From NCBI GenBank assembly GCA_017431465.1, contig JAFRLA010000014.1, positions 1 through 64,000 on the forward strand: a DNA stretch of 64,000 bases, read 5' to 3'. The notes beneath the pieces were generated by a model. It saw only the letters and a list, made by a program, of their open reading frames with translations. It was not told the origin of the DNA and searched no databases. Each line of letters begins with the position of its first letter. Position 1 is the stretch's first letter. The position numbers and the translations under genes were made by a program. This DNA comes from Candidatus Saccharimonadota bacterium. Its GTDB lineage: Bacteria; Patescibacteriota; Saccharimonadia; Saccharimonadales; Saccharimonadaceae. Positions 7,491 to 16,964 of the stretch are shown here, piece after piece.

Positions 7491-8592
7491 CAATAAACCT
7501 CTTTAATTTTTCTTTGAAAAATCTTTCGTCAAACTTTTCGGCAGATTTTTGAATCTTTTTATAGTTAAAGGCTTTTGGATTTTCAGATTTTAGATCTTTG
7601 AATTTCTTGATTGCATAGGCCAGCGATTCTGGAGTTTGGGATTCGAAGAAAATACCGTTCTCGTTAGGCTTAACGTAGTCTAAAGCTCCGCCTTTCCCGT
7701 AGGCTATGACTGGGCAGCCGGCAGCAAGCGCCTCGACTGGCGCAATCCCAAATGGCTCAAGACTTGGGAAAAGATAGGCGTCGGCGTTGGCTAAATAAGT
7801 TTTTAATTCATCCTGATCCATGCGCGGATAGAATGAAATTAATGGCGATCCGGCGGCAAGTTCTACTAATTTTTTATGCTCTGGGCCTTCGCCAATAATC
7901 GTTAAGTGGCTACCAATTTCTAGACAAGCCTCCACGCAAAGATCCAGGCGCTTCCAGGTAACTTGCCTGGAAGTAGTGATAAACCCGACCCCTGTTTTTC
8001 CTGTGGAAAACCCCTTGCTGGCTGTGGAAAACTTTTTGACGTTTACTGGCGGGTGGATGATGGTTGATTCCCTGCCGTAATATTTTTTGATTTGTTCTGC
8101 AGCATACTCGCTGATTGTCACGAACTCATCTGGGTCTTGGGCGGCGGCATAGTCCTTTTTGCGCTGAGGCTTGATAAATAGTCTCAGGCCAAGCCGCGCG
8201 AGTGGATCGAAAATACCAAATCCTGGATTCCTGATATATTCATCGTACATCTGCCAATAATATTGCGTCGGGACGTGACAATAGCAGATATGTTTTTTAG
8301 CCTTTACAGCTTTAGCTTCGGCGCCAGTGACGGAAATTACAAGATCGTATTCGGAAAGATCGAGTTTTCTAAAATAGCGCTGGCGTAATGGCCCGAGAAA
8401 GCGGCGCAACCCTGTTGGGAAAATCTGCAGCCAGCCAGTCCGGACATCGGCGTCTTTAAACCAACCAATTCCCTTTTTGTTATATTTCGAAGTATAGATC
8501 GGAGCGTCTGGATACATTTCATGAATCGCGAGTAATACGCGTTCAGCGCCGCCAACGTTAGTTAGCCAATCGCAAACAATAGCGATTTTCAT
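7474..8592 (-). CDS. GT4-family glycosyltransferase (WbaZ/mannosyltransferase-like)
   Basis: A 372-residue GT-B enzyme. The N-terminal domain opens MKIAIVCDWLTNVGGAERV with the Gly-Gly acceptor-side loop. The C-terminal Glycos_transf_1 domain carries the EX7E motif in EPFGIAPVEALAAGCPVIAY. It would transfer a sugar from a nucleotide donor to a lipid-linked intermediate on the inner membrane face. Its start overlaps the stop of the initiating sugar transferase by 1 nt (TAATG), so the two are coupled. The specific sugar cannot be read from sequence. Confidence 0.87.
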   Translation of the reverse strand: MKIAIVCDWLTNVGGAERVLLAIHEMYPDAPIYTSKYNKKGIGWFKDADVRTGWLQIFPTGLRRFLGPLRQRYFRKLDLSEYDLVISVTGAEAKAVKAKKHICYCHVPTQYYWQMYDEYIRNPGFGIFDPLARLGLRLFIKPQRKKDYAAAQDPDEFVTISEYAAEQIKKYYGRESTIIHPPVNVKKFSTASKGFSTGKTGVGFITTSRQVTWKRLDLCVEACLEIGSHLTIIGEGPEHKKLVELAAGSPLISFYPRMDQDELKTYLANADAYLFPSLEPFGIAPVEALAAGCPVIAYGKGGALDYVKPNENGIFFESQTPESLAYAIKKFKDLKSENPKAFNYKKIQKSAEKFDERFFKEKLKRFIDEKIK

Positions 8593-10019
8593 TACTTGGC
8601 GCCTTTCCGGAATAAGACTGTGCCGATTGTGCGGAGCATGATTTGGAAGTCGCGAAGGAGCGACCAGTTCTGGATGTAATATAAGTCAAGCGCGCGGCGT
8701 TCCTCAAAAGAAATGTCGCGACGCCCAGAAACTTGAGCGAGACCGGTCAAGCCGGACTTCACTGAAAGTAACAATGAGCGATCGCCATAGTCTTTCAGCT
8801 CGCCTGGGACTAGCGCGCGTGGGCCGACTAGCGAAATGTCGCCTTTGATTACATTCCAAAGTTGCGGCAATTCGTCTAAGGAAGTTTTGCGAAGAACCCG
8901 ACCGATCTTTGTAATGCGTGGGTCGTTTTTTAGATAATCGCCGTTACTGCGATATTGTTCAATCAGCTCGGGCTTGCCCATCTTTTCGAAAGCCTTTTCT
9001 GGGCTCATGCCGGAATACTCTGGCGACATCGAGCGGAATTTGTAGATTTTAACTCTTTTGTTATAGCGAGAAAGGCGATATTCGGAATAAAGCGCCGGGT
9101 TCTTCGGGTCAGAAAGTTTGACGATAATCCAGATAATCAACATCGGGATTAGAGCGATGGCGAAAGCGATTGTGCCGAGAATGATGTCGGTCGCACGTTT
9201 CGCGATTCGCGCTCCACCCATTAATGGCGTAACTTTAACTAAAATTGCTGGCGTGTCGCCGATTAGTTCCATACTGCCAATGTGCGAAGTAATTGTCGAG
9301 TCGGTCGGGACAAAATAGTAAAGCATATGGTTTTTAACGGCTTCGCTATATGTGTTTTCGGTCTTTAATTCATCAGTTTGGAAGATAATGTCGGCAGAAG
9401 TATGTTCTAGAGTTTCTTTCAAAGAATTTCGTTTTAGATGCTGATATTCTTCCGGAATGTATTTACTGTTTGCGATAATCGCAACTACCCGGTATCCTTC
9501 TTCCGGCGAGGTAGAAATAAAGTTCAGAAGATTTTCGGTATTTTTGCTATTCCCTATGATAATCACGCGGCGAGTAGCGCGTTTGGTTTTGACAATAATT
9601 AAATAGCGAATCCGGCGAATGATAGCGCGGAAAAGTACTAATGAGATAAAGCAGAGCACAAGCGCCCAAAGCGCGACCGGACGGACTGGGAAAAGGTCGG
9701 TACGGAAAAAGAAATCGTAAGTAATAATAGTCATCATGCCGATGATCGCGGCGAAAAAGATTCTACCAAATTCAGCAGACCGCGAACGGCCGAGGATGAT
9801 TCGTTTGCGGTATAGCCCTAAAGTGGCGAGAATTAGCCACCAAAGCGGGACAAAAAGCAGCGCAGTCAGGGTAAATTCCCAGATGTTTGGATCGAAGTGG
9901 TACGGGCGATCGTCGAGATGTGTGCGGATGAAATAGGCGGCTGCAAAAGAGAGCACAATCGCCGTAGCATCCCCTAGCATTAAGAATAGTCGGTAGATAG
10001 AGCCCGAGTCTTTTTTCAT
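8592..10019 (-). CDS. Undecaprenyl-phosphate sugar phosphotransferase (initiating glycosyltransferase)
   Basis: A 475-residue polyprenol-phosphate hexose-1-phosphate transferase of the WbaP/WcaJ type. It has about five N-terminal membrane helices (~10-135), a Rossmann-like CoA-binding-type domain (~150-240), and a C-terminal bacterial sugar-transferase domain after a membrane helix (~275-300). Family motifs are present: YKFRSMSPEY, DPRITKIGRVLRKTSLDELP, NVIKGDISLVGPR. It loads the first sugar of the surface glycan onto the lipid carrier. A TATAAT sits exactly 6 nt before the ATG, so the message is probably leaderless. Confidence 0.92.
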   Translation of the reverse strand: MKKDSGSIYRLFLMLGDATAIVLSFAAAYFIRTHLDDRPYHFDPNIWEFTLTALLFVPLWWLILATLGLYRKRIILGRSRSAEFGRIFFAAIIGMMTIITYDFFFRTDLFPVRPVALWALVLCFISLVLFRAIIRRIRYLIIVKTKRATRRVIIIGNSKNTENLLNFISTSPEEGYRVVAIIANSKYIPEEYQHLKRNSLKETLEHTSADIIFQTDELKTENTYSEAVKNHMLYYFVPTDSTITSHIGSMELIGDTPAILVKVTPLMGGARIAKRATDIILGTIAFAIALIPMLIIWIIVKLSDPKNPALYSEYRLSRYNKRVKIYKFRSMSPEYSGMSPEKAFEKMGKPELIEQYRSNGDYLKNDPRITKIGRVLRKTSLDELPQLWNVIKGDISLVGPRALVPGELKDYGDRSLLLSVKSGLTGLAQVSGRRDISFEERRALDLYYIQNWSLLRDFQIMLRTIGTVLFRKGAK

Positions 10020-10033
10020 GTTATAATTATATC
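10020..10033. promoter_or_regulatory. 14-bp bidirectional promoter between the sugar transferase gene and galE
   Basis: The two divergent start codons are 14 bp apart. The plus-strand TATAAT (10022-10027) and the minus-strand TATAAT (10031-10026) overlap by 2 bp, and each ends exactly 6 nt before its own ATG. Both transcripts would begin at or next to the A of the start codon. Confidence 0.75.
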
Positions 10034-11038
10034 ATGGATAAGATTTTAATAACAGGGGGGACTGGGTATATTGGCTCACACACAGCGGTTGAGCTAATTA
10101 ACGCAGGCTATGAAGTCGAGATTTTGGATAATCTCGCGAATAGTAAGGCCTCGGTTATTGACCGGATTTTTGAGATTACTGGCGTTCGCCCAGTTTTTCA
10201 TCAAGTAGATCTACTAGATTCTTCAGCGGTTTTGAAAGTATTTAAAGAAGGGTCATTCTCGAGCGTGATTCATTTTGCAGGGCTCAAAGCAGTTGCCGAG
10301 AGTGTTGAAAAACCATTGCTTTATTATGAAAATAATGTCGGGGGGACTTTGAATTTACTTAAAGCGATGTATGAGACTGGCGTTTCACGAATAGTCTTTT
10401 CTTCTTCAGCAACGGTTTATGGCGATATTCCGATTGGTGGACACGGATTTACAGAAGATATGCCTACTGGCCGCGGGATCACGAATCCTTACGGGCGTAC
10501 AAAGTACATGATCGAGGAGATCTTGAAAGATATTTGCATTTCCGATCCGACATTTTCAGCAACAATTTTGCGATACTTTAACCCAATTGGAGCACATCCG
10601 TCGGGGTTAATCGGAGAGGATCCAAATGGGATACCGAATAATTTGATGCCGCTGGTTATGCGGGTGGCACGCAAAGAGATGCCAGAACTTAGTGTCTTTG
10701 GGAACGATTATGAAACCCCGGATGGGACTTGTATCCGCGATTATATCCATATAGTTGATCTGGCTAAAGGACACTTGGCCGCATTGTCGCACGCTGAGCC
10801 GGGCGTCGCAATTTATAATCTCGGCACAGGGCGCGGAACTTCGGTCTTGGAAATGGTCGCAGCATTTGAAAAAGCAAGCGGAGAGAGCCTGCCTTATAGA
10901 ACCATGCCGCGACGAGCGGGCGATTTGCCAATTGTGTTTGCAGATGTATCGAAGGCTTTTTCGGAATTAGGCTTCAAGGCTACGCTTTCGGTTGACGACG
11001 CGATGAGAGACACGCTCAAGTTTTTGCGTAATCAGTAG
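10034..11038 (+). CDS. galE: UDP-glucose 4-epimerase
   Basis: A 334-residue extended SDR enzyme interconverting UDP-glucose and UDP-galactose (or the GlcNAc pair) with bound NAD. The NAD motif GGTGYIGSH is at ~7-15; the catalytic Tyr153-x3-Lys157 is in PYGRTK; FSSSATVYG and LRYFNPIGAHPSGLIGEDP are typical of GalE. Length is standard. It supplies galactose-type donors to the surrounding glycan locus. It reads opposite to the neighbouring cluster, and its last 72 nt overlap the 3' end of a convergent glycosyltransferase gene. Confidence 0.93.
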   Translation: MDKILITGGTGYIGSHTAVELINAGYEVEILDNLANSKASVIDRIFEITGVRPVFHQVDLLDSSAVLKVFKEGSFSSVIHFAGLKAVAESVEKPLLYYENNVGGTLNLLKAMYETGVSRIVFSSSATVYGDIPIGGHGFTEDMPTGRGITNPYGRTKYMIEEILKDICISDPTFSATILRYFNPIGAHPSGLIGEDPNGIPNNLMPLVMRVARKEMPELSVFGNDYETPDGTCIRDYIHIVDLAKGHLAALSHAEPGVAIYNLGTGRGTSVLEMVAAFEKASGESLPYRTMPRRAGDLPIVFADVSKAFSELGFKATLSVDDAMRDTLKFLRNQ

Positions 11039-11683
11039 CGGCTTGTTAATAGTAATGAAGGTCTCGATTTCTCCGACCCTGATGTATTTTTTGATGAACT
11101 TCAGCTCGGAAGTTTCTTCGGCGCCTTTTTTGACTTTTTCAAATTTTAGATCGTGATCTTTAATAATTTTCGCGTTAAATAATTTATTATTTATAAAATG
11201 TAGGCGCTTGTCTTTTTTAAACAAACGTTCGCGATAAAATCTAGTAGTTTCTTTAGGTTTTTTCGTCGCTGTTAATGAACTATAAAGCACCCTCTCCTTT
11301 TCGGTGCCGAGTTTTTCCATAATTCCGGTAAGAGCGAGGGCTTGTTCCCCATTCTCGACAGTAAGCATTAGGGCAGTAATAAAATTCGCATCAATTTCAT
11401 CTTTAGGATTTAAGAAGATTATATATTCGCCAGTAGATTTGTCGATGCCGATATTTCTGGCCGTTTCGACGCCCTCTGAATCTTCGCGGAATAGTTTTAC
11501 GTTTTTTAATTTTTCGCTAAGGACGTACTCTTTGATCTCGTCAGCAGAGTTGTCTTTCGAGCCATCATCAACAAGAACAATCTCCAGATTTTTATATTTA
11601 TCTTTTTCTAATGCTTTCAATAACCTCAGCGCATAAATCCCATCATTTTTCATAGCGATTACGATCGAAACTTTAGGGCTCAT
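10967..11683 (-). CDS. GT2-family glycosyltransferase, short
   Basis: A 238-residue GT-A enzyme. VSIVIAMKNDG opens the domain, LVDDGSKDNSAD gives the first Asp pair, and NPKDEI occupies the DXD position (normally DSDD or similar). It is shorter than its GT2 neighbours, and the C-terminus is basic. The start overlaps the upstream GT2 stop by 4 nt. Its 3' 72 nt are antisense to the end of galE. The sugar and acceptor are unknown. It is the last gene of the minus-strand glycan operon. Confidence 0.78.
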   Translation of the reverse strand: MSPKVSIVIAMKNDGIYALRLLKALEKDKYKNLEIVLVDDGSKDNSADEIKEYVLSEKLKNVKLFREDSEGVETARNIGIDKSTGEYIIFLNPKDEIDANFITALMLTVENGEQALALTGIMEKLGTEKERVLYSSLTATKKPKETTRFYRERLFKKDKRLHFINNKLFNAKIIKDHDLKFEKVKKGAEETSELKFIKKYIRVGEIETFITINKPLLITQKLERVSHRVVNRKRSLEA

Positions 11684-12669
11684 TTTTTTCTCCTTTTCTC
11701 GTAGATTTGCCAGCTTAATTTGAACAGTTTTTCGTTTGTTAGGAAAGTCCTCAAAGCAATGCGGTCGCGTCGAGTAGCTTCAGGGTTTTTTGCAATGTCG
11801 TCTTTGTGGGTTTTAATATACTCAGCAATTTCCTGCTTCGTCTTTTGCTGGGATTTTGTCAAAGTCTCTTCATCTTTTAACATTTGACGCAGAACACTGA
11901 AGCGCGCGTGGAGTCTCCTGACTTTGGTGATCTCATCAAGATCGCCTTTATATTTTTTGTCGATTGCATCACACATCTTGTCAGTTAGTTCAATAATGTC
12001 GAGTTTTTGGTCAGTGTATTTGCTGTGCGCTAGAGAATTTTCGCGACGCATATAGTGGTAACTCGGCGATGGAATATAGGCAATTTTATTGCATTTTAGA
12101 ATTAAGCGATAGGTCGTACCGAGATCCTCGTGAATTTTACCCTCGGGAAATCGGATATTTTTCCATAGAGCTCTGTTATAAATCTTGGCATAAGCAGAGA
12201 CATTAAAACTCTGGTCTTTGAGTAGGCGCTTTAAGCAGGTACGCTGATCTAATAATTTTGATTTATAGCCGGCGCCATAATTTATGCGCTTCTTTTTGGG
12301 GTAAATTTCTTCGATTGCGCAGATCGCCATGTTTGCGCCCTGGCCTTTTGCGGCATTGTACAGCTCTTTAACGTGGTTTTTTGCAATCGTGTCGTCTGAA
12401 TCGACAAACACGATCCATTCGCCGGTAGCATTTTTCAGCCCAGTGTTGCGCGCGTTCGACAACCCGCCGTTTTTCTGGTGAATGACTTTAATGCGTTTGT
12501 CGTGACGAGCGTACTCGTCGCAAAGATTCCCAGAAAAATCAGTCGATCCGTCGTCGATGAGTATAACTTCGATATCCTCATAGGATTGGTCCAGAACTGA
12601 TTTCATGCAGGCGCCGAGATATTCCTCGACATTATAGACTGGGATTATGATTGAGACTCTTTCGTTCAT
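11680..12669 (-). CDS. GT2-family glycosyltransferase
   Basis: A 329-residue enzyme of the WcaA type: VSIIIPVYNVEEYLGACMKS at the N-terminus, LIDDGSTDFSGNLCDEYA, QKNGGLSNARNTGL, and the metal-binding FVDSDDTI. It would extend the lipid-linked glycan. It overlaps rfbD by 4 nt (ATGA) and the following GT2 by 4 nt, indicating translational coupling within the operon. Confidence 0.9.
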   Translation of the reverse strand: MNERVSIIIPVYNVEEYLGACMKSVLDQSYEDIEVILIDDGSTDFSGNLCDEYARHDKRIKVIHQKNGGLSNARNTGLKNATGEWIVFVDSDDTIAKNHVKELYNAAKGQGANMAICAIEEIYPKKKRINYGAGYKSKLLDQRTCLKRLLKDQSFNVSAYAKIYNRALWKNIRFPEGKIHEDLGTTYRLILKCNKIAYIPSPSYHYMRRENSLAHSKYTDQKLDIIELTDKMCDAIDKKYKGDLDEITKVRRLHARFSVLRQMLKDEETLTKSQQKTKQEIAEYIKTHKDDIAKNPEATRRDRIALRTFLTNEKLFKLSWQIYEKRRKK

Positions 12670-13550
12670 TGTTCCTTGAGATAGCGACTTAGAGCGTCCT
12701 GCCAGGTCGGCAATAAAGCAAAGCCGTTTTCCTTTAATTTTGATTTATCCAGCCGGGAGTTAAATGGTCTTTTGGCTTTAGATAGGCCATATTCTGCAGT
12801 TGTTACTGGCGTTACCTTTGAATCGATACCGGCCTGTTTGAAGATCTCTTTGGTGAAATCGGCCCAGGAGATATATCCGCCCTCGTTTGTTGCGTGATAA
12901 TAGCCGTACTTGTCGGTCTCAATCATATCAACGAGGAGCCGCGCAAGATCTGGACAGTAGGTCGGGGTGCCAATTTGGTCATCAACAACTTTTACCTCGT
13001 CATGGGTTTTCCCAACGTTTACCATGGTCTTTACAAAGTTGTTGCCATTCTTGCCAAAGACCCAGGCGATGCGCACAATGAAATATTTATCTAGCGTATT
13101 TGCTACGGCAAGCTCACCGTCTAATTTCGACTGACCATAAACATTTAGCGGAGCATAGTTTTTATCGTCCGGCTGCCAAGGGTCGGTTCCCTGTCCATCA
13201 AAAACATAATCGGTCGAGATGTAAACCATTTTTGCGTCAATTTCTTTACAGGCTCTAGCGATGTTTTTTGTACCGTCGACATTTACGGCTTTTACTTTCG
13301 GGATGTTTTCTTCGTCTTCGGCAGCGTCAACTGCGGTCCAAGCGGCACAATGAACAACGGCGTCTGGTTTTAACTCGGTTAAAAGCTTGTGAACTTTTTC
13401 TTCGTCGGTAATATCTAGCGCCACGACTTCAAAAGAAGCATTTTCATCGCCAGCGCGATCGCTGCCGATAGCCTCGTAACCGCGCTTTTCTAGTTCTAAC
13501 ATTACATCATGGCCGAGCTGCCCAGAAACTCCTGTAACAAAGACTTTCAT
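12666..13550 (-). CDS. rfbD: dTDP-4-dehydrorhamnose reductase
   Basis: A 294-residue SDR enzyme that makes dTDP-L-rhamnose in the last pathway step. NAD(P) motif GVSGQLGHDV (~7-16), VVHCAAWTAVDAAE, catalytic YGQSK with Tyr and Lys, and the RiaWVFG-type segment. Length is normal. It sits directly after rfbB (adjacent stop/start), completing rfbA-C-B-D in transcription order. Confidence 0.95.
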   Translation of the reverse strand: MKVFVTGVSGQLGHDVMLELEKRGYEAIGSDRAGDENASFEVVALDITDEEKVHKLLTELKPDAVVHCAAWTAVDAAEDEENIPKVKAVNVDGTKNIARACKEIDAKMVYISTDYVFDGQGTDPWQPDDKNYAPLNVYGQSKLDGELAVANTLDKYFIVRIAWVFGKNGNNFVKTMVNVGKTHDEVKVVDDQIGTPTYCPDLARLLVDMIETDKYGYYHATNEGGYISWADFTKEIFKQAGIDSKVTPVTTAEYGLSKAKRPFNSRLDKSKLKENGFALLPTWQDALSRYLKEQ

Positions 13551-14579
13551 TTATTTATCTCCGTACATTTTTTCGTAATAGTTTTGGTAATCGCCAGAGA
13601 TAATTTCTTCCCACCATTCTTTATTGTTTAAGTACCAATCAATGGTTTTTTCGATGCCATCTTTGAATTTGGTCTCTGGAAGCCAACCGAGTTCGTCATG
13701 AATCTTAGTTGGGTCGATCGCATAGCGACGATCGTGGCCTTTGCGATCCTCAACGTAAGTGATTAGACTTTCTGGCTTTCCTAGTTTCTCGCAAATCAAT
13801 TTTACAATATCGATGTTGCTCATTTCGTTATGGCCGCCAACATTATAAACTTCACCAATCTTGCCGTTATGGATAATCAGGTCAATTGCACGGCAGTGGT
13901 CTTCGACATAAAGCCAGTCGCGGACATTTTTACCATCGCCATAAACTGGGAGCGGCTTATCGTTCAAAGCATTGATGATCATCAGCGGGATTAATTTTTC
14001 TGGAAAATGGTATGGACCGTAGTTGTTCGAACAGCGCGAGATTGTAGCTGGGAATTTGAAAGTACGGCAATATGCCAAAACCAGCAGATCGGCGCCAGCT
14101 TTTGAAGCAGAATACGGGCTGCTGGCGTGGATCGGAGTTTTTTCAGTAAAGAATAGGTCTGGACGATCCAAAGGCAAATCGCCGTAAACCTCGTCGGTCG
14201 ATACTTGATGGTAGCGCGGAATATTTAGTTCGCGGCAAACGTCCATTAAAACCTGGGTTCCGGAAACGTTGGTCTTCACGAAAAGATCTGGGTCTTTGAT
14301 TGAGCGATCGACGTGGCTTTCCGCGGCAAAGTTTATGACGATGTCTGGATTTTCTTCCTTGAATAATTTTGTGATTTCTTCGCGGTCGCAGATGTTCGTT
14401 TTTGAAAAACGGAAGTTGTCATTTTCTAAGGCCTTTTTTAAGGTCGAGAGATTGCCAGCGTAAGTCAAACAGTCAACGCAAACAATGCGGTAATCTGGAT
14501 ATTTGTTTAACATATAATAAACAAAGTTTGAGCCGATAAAGCCAGCGCCACCGGTTACAATAATAGTTTTTTTAGCCAT
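13551..14579 (-). CDS. rfbB: dTDP-glucose 4,6-dehydratase
   Basis: A 342-residue extended SDR. NAD motif GGAGFIGSNF (~9-18), FAAESHVDRSI, STDEVYGDL, catalytic YSASKAGAD, and SNNYGPYHFPEKLIP are diagnostic for RmlB. It converts dTDP-glucose to dTDP-4-keto-6-deoxyglucose. It overlaps rfbC by 8 nt. Confidence 0.97.
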   Translation of the reverse strand: MAKKTIIVTGGAGFIGSNFVYYMLNKYPDYRIVCVDCLTYAGNLSTLKKALENDNFRFSKTNICDREEITKLFKEENPDIVINFAAESHVDRSIKDPDLFVKTNVSGTQVLMDVCRELNIPRYHQVSTDEVYGDLPLDRPDLFFTEKTPIHASSPYSASKAGADLLVLAYCRTFKFPATISRCSNNYGPYHFPEKLIPLMIINALNDKPLPVYGDGKNVRDWLYVEDHCRAIDLIIHNGKIGEVYNVGGHNEMSNIDIVKLICEKLGKPESLITYVEDRKGHDRRYAIDPTKIHDELGWLPETKFKDGIEKTIDWYLNNKEWWEEIISGDYQNYYEKMYGDK

Positions 14580-15147
14580 TTAATACCTCCTTTTTGAATT
14601 TAAAATCTAGCTCTTTTAATGTAGGATGTTTTTGATCCTTCTCACTAAAAATGTGTTCGCAGTCAATTTCTGGCCATTCAATTGCCACATCCTCATCATT
14701 GTACATTAGACCGCCCTCGTCTTCAGGATGATAGAGGTCGTCACATTTATATGCGAACTCAGCGTAATCGGAAAGGACCAGAAAACCATGGGCAAATCCA
14801 CGCGGGATCATCAACTGCTTATGGTTTTCTTCAGACAGGATAGTGCCGACCCATTCGCCATAAGTTTCGCTGCCTTCGCGAAGATCGACGGCGACATCAA
14901 AAACTTCGCCTTTTAGGACCCGAACTAGCTTCGCTTGCGGATGGGTTTTTTGGAAATGAAGCCCGCGAAGAACACCTTTTTTCGAGCTAGACTGGTTGTC
15001 CTGGACAAAGGTATAGTCTAAGCCCGCCTCTTTGAAAGCCTGCTCATTATAGGTTTCCATGAAATAACCGCGCTCGTCGCCAAAATGTTTCGGGGTGACA
15101 ATATAAATGCCTTCAATTTTAGTTTTTTCAAAAACAAAGTTGCTCAT
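14572..15147 (-). CDS. rfbC: dTDP-4-dehydrorhamnose 3,5-epimerase
   Basis: A 191-residue cupin enzyme. GVLRGLHFQ with the catalytic His, KLVRVLKGEVFDVAVDLR, and MIPRGFAHGFLVLSD are RmlC signatures. It acts between rfbB and rfbD in L-rhamnose donor synthesis. The start overlaps the rfbA stop by 1 nt. Confidence 0.96.
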   Translation of the reverse strand: MSNFVFEKTKIEGIYIVTPKHFGDERGYFMETYNEQAFKEAGLDYTFVQDNQSSSKKGVLRGLHFQKTHPQAKLVRVLKGEVFDVAVDLREGSETYGEWVGTILSEENHKQLMIPRGFAHGFLVLSDYAEFAYKCDDLYHPEDEGGLMYNDEDVAIEWPEIDCEHIFSEKDQKHPTLKELDFKFKKEVLNG

Positions 15148-16034
15148 TAGTCTTTAATTTTCCCTTCCGCGACATTTTTTAAGTGCTGGCCGTAAGAAGA
15201 TTTGCCGTATTTTTCAGCGGAAGTAACTAGTTCTTCTTTAGAAATCCAGCCATTTTTATAAGCAATTTCTTCTGGGGCAGAAATCTGAATGCCCTGGCGT
15301 TTCTGAATTACGCGAACAAAGTCGGAAGCGTCAGCAAGAGAGTCCATCGTACCAGTATCGAGCCAGGCGAAACCGCGGCCAAGAAGCTGGACGTCAAGAC
15401 GGCCTTCGTCAAGATAAAGTTCGTTTAAGCTAGTAATCTCTAGCTCACCGCGGGCAGACGGTTTAATCGTGGCGGCTTTTTCGGAAACGCCGGCCGGATA
15501 GAAATAAAGCCCAGTTACTGCATAATTGCTCTTCGGGCTCTCCGGCTTTTCTTCAATCGAGATCGCTTGCCAGTTTTTGTCAAATTCGACAACGCCAAAG
15601 CGTTCTGGATCGTTTACGTAATAGCCGAAAACCGTGGCACGACTGTTTTCTTCAGCATTTTTTGCGGCAGCTTTCAAAGATTCGTCGAAGCCAAGGCCGT
15701 AAAAGATGTTGTCGCCAAGCACCATGGCGCAAGCTTCGCCAGCGATAAATTCTTCGCCAAGCGTGAAAGCCTGAGCGAGCCCGTCTGGAGAAGGTTGGAT
15801 TTTGTACGAAAGGTTAATACCAAAATTTTTGCCATCGCCAAGTAAGCGTTCGAAATTCGGCAAGTCGTTCGGAGTCGAAATAACTAAAATGTCTTTAATT
15901 CCGGCCATCATTAAAGTAGATAGCGGGTAATAAATCATCGGTTTGTCATAAACCGGCAGCATTTGTTTCGAGGTTGCCAAAGTCAGCGGATACAAGCGCG
16001 TGCCAGATCCCCCAGCGAGAATAATTCCTTTCAT
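15147..16034 (-). CDS. rfbA: Glucose-1-phosphate thymidylyltransferase
   Basis: A 295-residue nucleotidyltransferase forming dTDP-glucose. The signature [11 protein letters not shown] is at residues 8-18 with the catalytic Lys in [21 protein letters not shown] and the WLDTGT segment match RmlA. I start at ATG 16034, with AAGGAG upstream, rather than a TTG 9 nt earlier. It is the first gene of the rhamnose block and lies 24 nt after the preceding glycosyltransferase stop. Confidence 0.96.
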   Translation of the reverse strand: MKGIILAGGSGTRLYPLTLATSKQMLPVYDKPMIYYPLSTLMMAGIKDILVISTPNDLPNFERLLGDGKNFGINLSYKIQPSPDGLAQAFTLGEEFIAGEACAMVLGDNIFYGLGFDESLKAAAKNAEENSRATVFGYYVNDPERFGVVEFDKNWQAISIEEKPESPKSNYAVTGLYFYPAGVSEKAATIKPSARGELEITSLNELYLDEGRLDVQLLGRGFAWLDTGTMDSLADASDFVRVIQKRQGIQISAPEEIAYKNGWISKEELVTSAEKYGKSSYGQHLKNVAEGKIKD

Positions 16035-16058
16035 AATTATCAAAACTCCTTTTTTCTA

Positions 16059-16964
16059 TTATACCATAGTATCGGGGGTTTCAACAGAGATTTCCTCGGG
16101 TATTTTCCAAGCCTTCCGAAGTCTTTTTTCTTGAGCTTTGATTTTATTTTTTGCGTTCGGGCTAAGTTTGACGTCGCTTTTAATTTTTTGGTGCATAAAT
16201 TGAATTTCCTGGAATAGACGCTCCTTTTTCGTCTTCTCAGTTACGCTAGACTTGTGTACGCGATGGATATTCAATGGTTTTTTAAAATAAGCAATCCTGC
16301 CGTTTAATAAAAGTTCACTATAAAAATACCAATCGCCGGCAACTTGGAATTTCGAAGCAGCATTTAAGATTTTTTTGAAATCAATGTTTGGATCTTTTTT
16401 AAAAACTACTGCCGAGACATTTGGAATAGTATTATAAACCGACAGCGCGCGCGAAAGCTCTTCTCGGCCATCGCGAGTATAATCTCGCGCAGGACGATCT
16501 TCGCGAACAAAATTCAGCGGTTTTCTCAAAGCCGATTTTAGATCTGGGCGATTTTTGTCGTTGATAATTTTTGAATTCGTATAGGATAAAATTGTTTTTG
16601 GGTTCTTAAAGCCGTTCATTGCAGTTTCCAAGAAGTTAGGCTTCACCTCGTCGTCTAGCTCGCAAATCCAAATATAATCTCCCTCGGCAAGTTCAATCCC
16701 CTTCAACCATTGACGAAACACGCTGCCAGAATTTTCTTTATTGACTTTTGCCTTAATTTTTAGATCAGGATAAGCATTGCTTAGCTTGAGCAATTTTTCT
16801 TTCATAACTGTCAAACTGCTATCAGTAGAAGCGTCGTCTAAAATAATCAGTTCATAAATCGGATAAGTCTGTGCAAGAATACCGTCTACTCTTTTGGAAA
16901 AATATTTGGCATAGTTATAGTTTGGCAAAATTACGGAGACTTTTTTAAATTCTTTGGGGGTCAT
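16059..16964 (-). CDS. GT2-family glycosyltransferase
   Basis: A 301-residue GT-A enzyme: VSVILPNYNYAKYFSKR at the start, LDDASTDSSLTVM, then NSGSVFRQWLKG and WICELDDEVKP, where ELDDE fills the metal-binding DXD position. It starts within the ATGA overlap with the upstream gene. Probably a rhamnosyl- or hexosyltransferase; the specificity is not readable from sequence. Confidence 0.88.
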   Translation of the reverse strand: MTPKEFKKVSVILPNYNYAKYFSKRVDGILAQTYPIYELIILDDASTDSSLTVMKEKLLKLSNAYPDLKIKAKVNKENSGSVFRQWLKGIELAEGDYIWICELDDEVKPNFLETAMNGFKNPKTILSYTNSKIINDKNRPDLKSALRKPLNFVREDRPARDYTRDGREELSRALSVYNTIPNVSAVVFKKDPNIDFKKILNAASKFQVAGDWYFYSELLLNGRIAYFKKPLNIHRVHKSSVTEKTKKERLFQEIQFMHQKIKSDVKLSPNAKNKIKAQEKRLRKAWKIPEEISVETPDTMV

